Below the pieces are notes generated by a model. That model was not told the origin of the DNA, did no database searches, and saw only the letters and a list, made by a program, of their open reading frames with translations. The position numbers and the translations under genes are program-made. A stretch of DNA of 64,000 nt, taken from positions 73,921,216-73,985,215 of the forward strand of contig NC_088171.1 of assembly GCF_028769735.1 (NCBI RefSeq). The letters are read 5' to 3'. The DNA is from Zonotrichia leucophrys gambelii (lineage: Eukaryota; Chordata; Aves; Passeriformes; Passerellidae). Positions within the stretch are counted from its first letter, which is position 1. Every line of letters begins with the position of its first letter. Shown piece after piece: positions 60,412 through 64,000 of the stretch.

Positions 60412-62809
60412 GTCGTAATGTTGCTGAGGATAGCAAGCACATCAATCTTAAGATTATTCTTTATATTTAATTTCAAACTTTGTCCAGGTATTTATAACTC
60501 TGACCTCAGTAATGTGTGATCTATATTTATCTGCAAATAATTAATAAACTATCCCATGAGAACCAAGAAAAATGTAGCTAGTTTGGATATTTAGAAAAAA
60601 AAGGTCACATTTCTTCAGGGGGAGATTTTAAAAATATAGCTAAATTATTGCATCCTGAATAATTCTTGAATGTGTGTTATTTGCCATTTTTAGGATGAAG
60701 AATAAGTTTTAGAATACACAATAAAAACAGCAGTAGCTGAGCAGTCCAATGATCAGAAGACACCTTACTAAGCCCCTACATTGGGTCTATCGTTCATACT
60801 TTATATTTGTACTTAAATGTGTATAAAACTTTACTTTTGAACTTTCATGATTGGCAAAGAACTATCTGGAATAACAAATACATTGGAGAACAAATAATAG
60901 TCCTCAGCAGTGGAGGAGTTGTTATATGTTATCTTGGTCTAAGACTTCCAAAACTTCTAAGGAACTTGAATGACTAGGTTCCTCAGGAAGCTTTAAAAAA
61001 TTCTCTCAGTTAAAATATCTAAATATCTGAATTTTTCTTTTTCTTTTTTTTTTTTTCATTTATCTATTAGAAAAGCAACACACTTGAAACTGACTGGCTG
61101 AATATTTGCTTGAAATATTTTTCTCAAGGTAGTCAATCATAAATGAACAAAAAAACCCCAATAATTTTTTTGTGTCAGTGAGCCAATTTTTATCACTAAT
61201 AAAAATTAAGTTGGGTTAGTTAATTTTTTAGAGTTTTTTTGTTTTTTCTGACATAGTGACAATAAAACTAATAAAGATATCAGTGGTGAGGGAAGGCAAA
61301 GGATGAGACTGTGAAATCCTGCAAAACTAAAAGAAAGTAATTACATGACAAAATGTATTTTTCCAGCACACAGTATATATTTGAGCATCCAGTTTTCAAA
61401 ACACCATTTTATGCTTTATTTATGTAAGTTACTTGGATTTGTACTGGGTATATTAAATACTAATATTCTATGTAAACATGTTACTGTGTTTCTTCATTAT
61501 GTCCAGGAATCAGAAAGGAAGCAGCGCAGATCACGTACAACAATTATCAATGCAGTGTGATAGAAGAAGAATAATCATATTTATGGGTGTCTGATGCTGT
61601 TCAATCCAAGCTGCTGTTTTTCAGAGACTGCTTAGAGCCATGATGTTAGTTAAGGCAATAGAGAGTGAGGTGAAAACAGTGTTTCTCCTTCATCTGTCAT
61701 CTTCCTCCATATTCCTGCTCTGTAGTTGCAGTTTCCCTGATCACCCGTCATAAACCTCCTGTGTGGTGCTGACCTGTCATGTTATTGAGACTTCAGCATC
61801 TATCTTCAATTATATTTGACAAGCTTTTTTCTTTCCAGTGATGTGGGTTTTGTTTTTTTTGGGTTTTTGGTTTTTTTGAGGAGTTTACATTCATGCCATA
61901 AATGAAGTTAATGAAGGAGACTAATTCACCCAGTATATAGGAAGATCACAGGAAACCTGGTGCTAAATTATTTACAGGCAATCTGGTTTGGGGGTCTGTT
62001 ACAGATAGAAGCTAAGCCTGTTCTGAAATTCTTTTGTTCAATTTAGATACTTAGTATAAATTCTAATATACGTTGTAGGTTGTAAACAAGAATTTTCTCC
62101 TACTCATTTCACAAGTCATTGTCAAATAAATTTACGAGACAAAAAGCAGCACACTGTGAGGAGTTGGAATTTTTTGTGTAACCAGTAAAAAAAATTGAAA
62201 ATGAAGCTTATGTTCTGAAGCATATGGAATAAAAATTGCAACATATTCATTTATGTGAAGTCAGCTATAAAACACATTGAAATTTTTCATTCAGATTACA
62301 TAGTTTCAAATCACATAGCTGTTTGCCTTAAAAAAAACTCCTATTGCATGCATATGATTATTCAGGTTGTACATTCCTAAACTAGTGTGATTTACATTTG
62401 AATGAAGTTTCCAATTTTACTGAGTGACATGGAATCTAATTAGATTCTGTAGGAGAGGAGTGTCAATTATAAAAAGTAAGGTTCTGGAAAATTAGCCTAA
62501 ATAAAATTTTACTGAACAGAACATGCAATTACAATATACATCAGAGTGCTTCCACTATTACTTGTAGATTATTATTATTTTATTTCATTTTCTCAGGAAG
62601 ATGAAGCCTAAAGCAGATAGCCTTCCAGAAGTAATGGGTTAAAACATGGAATGAGAAGCATGTAAAGAAGGGCCTAGCACTAGAACACACAGAGAAAGCA
62701 CAGCACTAGGAAAACAGAGCAATAAATTAGATAAAAGGTAGAGCATCATGACAGGGGAAGAGGTAGGTATAGGAGAAACTAATAAGCTAAGCAAGTTTAG
62801 AGCCAGCAA
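60412..62809. other. Non-coding flank of the endogenous retrovirus
   Basis: AT-rich, with T-rich low complexity at about 61036-61062 and 61848-61878. No gene is supported. The base pairs directly before the LTR (…AGAGCCAGCAA) would contain the 5' copy of the target duplication, whose partner lies outside the window. Confidence 0.5.
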
Positions 62810-63080
62810 TGTCAAAACGACCCTAAGGGTTTTGCCAAGCCACGGGATCTAAGCCAAGTACACCGGGAATTGACCAAATTAGGAAAAGAGTTCAAAAGTT
62901 TAAAGAGGAAGACTCATCGGAAAGACCCCGTCTATGATGAAGGCAACAGGAACGACCACCTGAAAATTCCCCAAAAGAGATGTCTCCACCTACGCTCCGC
63001 CCACGCTCCGCCTACACCACACCCCATATGAATATGCATGATTATGTATCTGATCTGATGTAATCCTATACCCAAAATTG

Positions 63081-63089
63081 TATATAAGG
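63081..63089 (+). promoter_or_regulatory. TATA box of the ERV LTR
   Basis: TATATAAGG, 58 nt upstream of the AATAAA signal at 63147, as in compact retroviral LTRs with a short R region. Transcription would start roughly 25-30 nt downstream, near 63107-63115. Confidence 0.75.
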
Positions 63090-63146
63090 CTTGCTTTTGC
63101 TATGTGAACTCAGAAATCCATTTTGTGATTTCTCCGACGCGTCGCT

Positions 63147-63152
63147 AATAAA
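63147..63152 (+). terminator. Polyadenylation signal of the ERV LTR
   Basis: AATAAA directly after the CpG-bearing CGACGCGTCGCT segment. In the 3' copy of the LTR this would direct cleavage of the viral transcript. A TG/T-rich stretch (63202-63213) follows at a suitable distance. Confidence 0.7.
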
Positions 63153-63235
63153 AATACCTCCTGCTTAATTGACTTAAGCTGAGTCTGATTAGGCAGTCAC
63201 TCTGCCTGTTTGGGGCAAAATTTGGCATCATTTTC

Positions 63236-63253
63236 TGGCGACCCAGATGGGAC
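63236..63253 (+). other. Retroviral primer binding site, tRNA-Arg type
   Basis: TGGCGACCCAGATGGGAC is the 18-nt complement expected for the 3' end …GTCCCATCTGGGTCGCCA of vertebrate tRNA-Arg(CCG), as I recall that tRNA. Initial TGG (complement of CCA) and position just after the LTR end support the role. tRNA-Arg(CCT) would fit with two mismatches. Reverse transcription of this element would therefore have been primed by tRNA-Arg. Confidence 0.8.
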
Positions 63254-63522
63254 AACCAGACGGGAGAGCAGACCCTTGAGCGTCCTCCGGAGCTGGGTCC
63301 GGGGCCGGGACCCTCGGGCGCCCCTGACAGATTTTTGTCAGAAGAGACTCCCCCCCGGACCAGCGCTCTTCGGTGGACGAGGGGTTTCCTGCATCTCCTG
63401 CTCCAATTAAGAGGTATTTTAATTGTTTATTGCATATTGAATTTGGAACAAAGCGCTTTAATTGGGGAAACGGGGACTAGACGTAGTCGCCCGACGGGAG
63501 CCATAGGGACGCCTTGGCATAA

Positions 63523-63826
63523 TCCCATTTGGTATTGGGGTTTGAGTCCCCATTTGGTATTGGATTTGGTATTGGGGTTTGAGTCCCCATTTGGTATTGG
63601 ATTTGGTATTGGGGTTTGAGTCCCCATTTGGTATTGGGGTTTGAGTCCCCATTTGGTATTGGGGTTTGAATCCCCATTTGGTATTGGGGTTTGAGTCCCC
63701 ATTTGGTATTGGGGTTTGAGTCCCCATTTGGTATTGGATTTGGTATTGGGGTTGAGTCCCCATTTGGTATTGGGGTTCGAGTCCCCGCTTGGTATCGGGG
63801 TTTAAATCCCCATTTGGAATCAGAGT
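63523..63826 (+). repeat. Tandem array of 25-nt hairpin repeats in the ERV leader
   Basis: About eleven consecutive units beginning TCCCC. Unit starts are 63523 (24 nt), 63547 (37), 63584 (37), 63621, 63646, 63671, 63696 (25 each), 63721 (36), 63757 (25), 63782 (25) and a partial last unit from 63807. The basic unit is TCCCCATTTGGTATTGGGG plus TTTGAG. The long units hold an extra 12-nt ATTTGGTATTGG. Each unit can fold as CCCCA/TGGGG with an 8-nt loop, and across units as GGGG-TTTGAGT-CCCC. Units 9 and 10 at the right edge are the most diverged. Because 25 is not a multiple of 3, the minus strand is open in all three frames; those peptides are artefacts. Confidence 0.95.
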
Positions 63827-63848
63827 ATTTGTTAAAAGAGTGAAAAGG

Positions 63849-63889
<41 letters not shown>

Positions 63890-63908
63890 AAAAAAAAAGG
63901 AAAGGAAA
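63849..63908. repeat. Purine tract with 39-nt A-run, bracketed by 17-nt direct repeats
   Basis: A39 (63849-63887), then G, A10 and a GGAAAGGAAAAG segment. AGAGTATTTGTTAAAAG occurs immediately left (63822-63838) and right (63909-63925) of the purine tract, identical over 17 nt. Confidence 0.92.
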
Positions 63909-64000
63909 AGAGTATTTGTTAAAAGGGTATATGTTTTTCTTTAATGTTGTTGTCTTGTCTGAATTTTTAAAAGCATTGTTGCTTTGTTTGAATTTCTAAA

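Larger units (their letters stand above)
62810..63227 (+). mobile_element. 5' LTR of an endogenous retrovirus
   Basis: Starts TGTCAAAA and ends GGGGCAAAATTTGGCA, giving imperfect terminal inverted repeats (TGTCAAA versus TGCCAAA). An end at 63230 (…GGCATCA) is also possible. U3 contains two GC-rich direct repeats ACGCTCCGCC (62992-63001 and 63003-63012). A TATA box TATATAAGG is at 63081-63089 and AATAAA at 63147-63152, followed by a U5 of about 75-80 nt. A primer binding site follows within 8 nt, so this is the left LTR of a plus-strand provirus that continues beyond the window. No gag, pol or env sequence is reached. The family is not identified; length and layout suit a class I (gammaretrovirus-like) avian ERV. 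Confidence 0.85.
63254..64000 (+). mobile_element. ERV 5' leader, partial, running off the window
   Basis: Untranslated leader between the primer binding site and the (unseen) gag start. It opens with a GC-rich structured part: hairpin arms GGGTCC/GGACCC at 63295-63300 and 63308-63313, and CTGACA/TGTCAG at 63324-63341. Then come a unique segment to about 63520, the 25-nt repeat array, a long A-run and T-rich sequence to the window edge. A plus-strand frame at 63210-63410 and one at 63335-63619 run through it but have no gag resemblance. A weak splice-donor-like AG|GTATTT lies near 63413. Confidence 0.75.

Noticed and set aside
62560..62809. Internal retroviral sequence before a 3' LTR
   Set aside because: The LTR is followed by a primer binding site, so it is a 5' LTR and the sequence to its left is host flank; no polypurine tract abuts the LTR.
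63427..63763. Three overlapping minus-strand frames coding a repetitive Asn/Pro/Gln-rich peptide
   Set aside because: The 25-nt repeat lacks stops on that strand and is not a multiple of three, so all frames are open by construction; this is a repeat artefact in an untranslated retroviral leader.
63523..63826. CRISPR-like array
   Set aside because: Units are directly adjacent with no unique spacers, and the context is an avian endogenous retrovirus.

Overview
This 64 kb window is AT-rich, intron-free-looking vertebrate DNA. The interspersed repeats point to a bird, and more narrowly a songbird (Passeriformes). Evidence: several CR1 (chicken repeat 1) LINE copies with the typical ATTCTATG-like 3' tails, a tRNA-Ile-derived SINE with a CR1-type tail (matching what I know of TguSINE1 of zebra finch relatives), and two solo LTRs resembling passerine endogenous retrovirus (ERV) families. 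Family names come from recall; no database search was possible.

I find no protein-coding gene, rRNA, or intact tRNA gene that I can support. The longest open frames (up to 187 codons) are either decayed CR1 reverse transcriptase or chance frames in AT-rich or simple-repeat DNA. The window reads as a gene desert or the inside of a very large intron.

Layout. 1-6.8 kb: unique non-coding DNA with short tandem duplications and a minus-strand CR1 3' fragment near 4.0-4.3 kb. 6.8-7.7 kb: a 5'-truncated plus-strand CR1 that starts exactly at the (mutated) reverse transcriptase catalytic motif. 7.7-20.5 kb: non-coding, with AAT and AT microsatellites, a perfect 29-nt palindrome at 12.7 kb, a second CR1 3' end (14.2-14.5 kb) broken by a small insertion, a G-run cluster, and a GC-richer patch at 18.4-18.7 kb. 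20.56-20.71 kb: a long ATATT array. 20.7-41.3 kb: mostly featureless apart from a strong hairpin at 25.8 kb and a CTAT array at 38.0 kb. 41.36-41.81 kb: a minus-strand solo LTR with target-site duplication. 43.0-43.36 kb: a candidate TATA promoter with a first-exon-like segment and splice donor. 44.80-45.23 kb: a plus-strand solo LTR that carries its own AGTAT microsatellite. 47.2-60.4 kb: old CR1 copies (including one about 1.7 kb long that keeps traces of both endonuclease and reverse transcriptase) and the SINE at 54.4 kb. 62.8-64.0 kb: the 5' LTR, primer binding site and leader of an endogenous retrovirus that runs off the right edge.

The most unusual part is the retroviral leader at 63.2-63.9 kb. 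It has a primer binding site that fits tRNA-Arg(CCG), a nearby 14-nt stretch identical to the anticodon arm of that same tRNA as I remember it, and an array of about eleven 25-nt hairpin-forming repeats whose G-run/C-run part resembles a tRNA T-arm.
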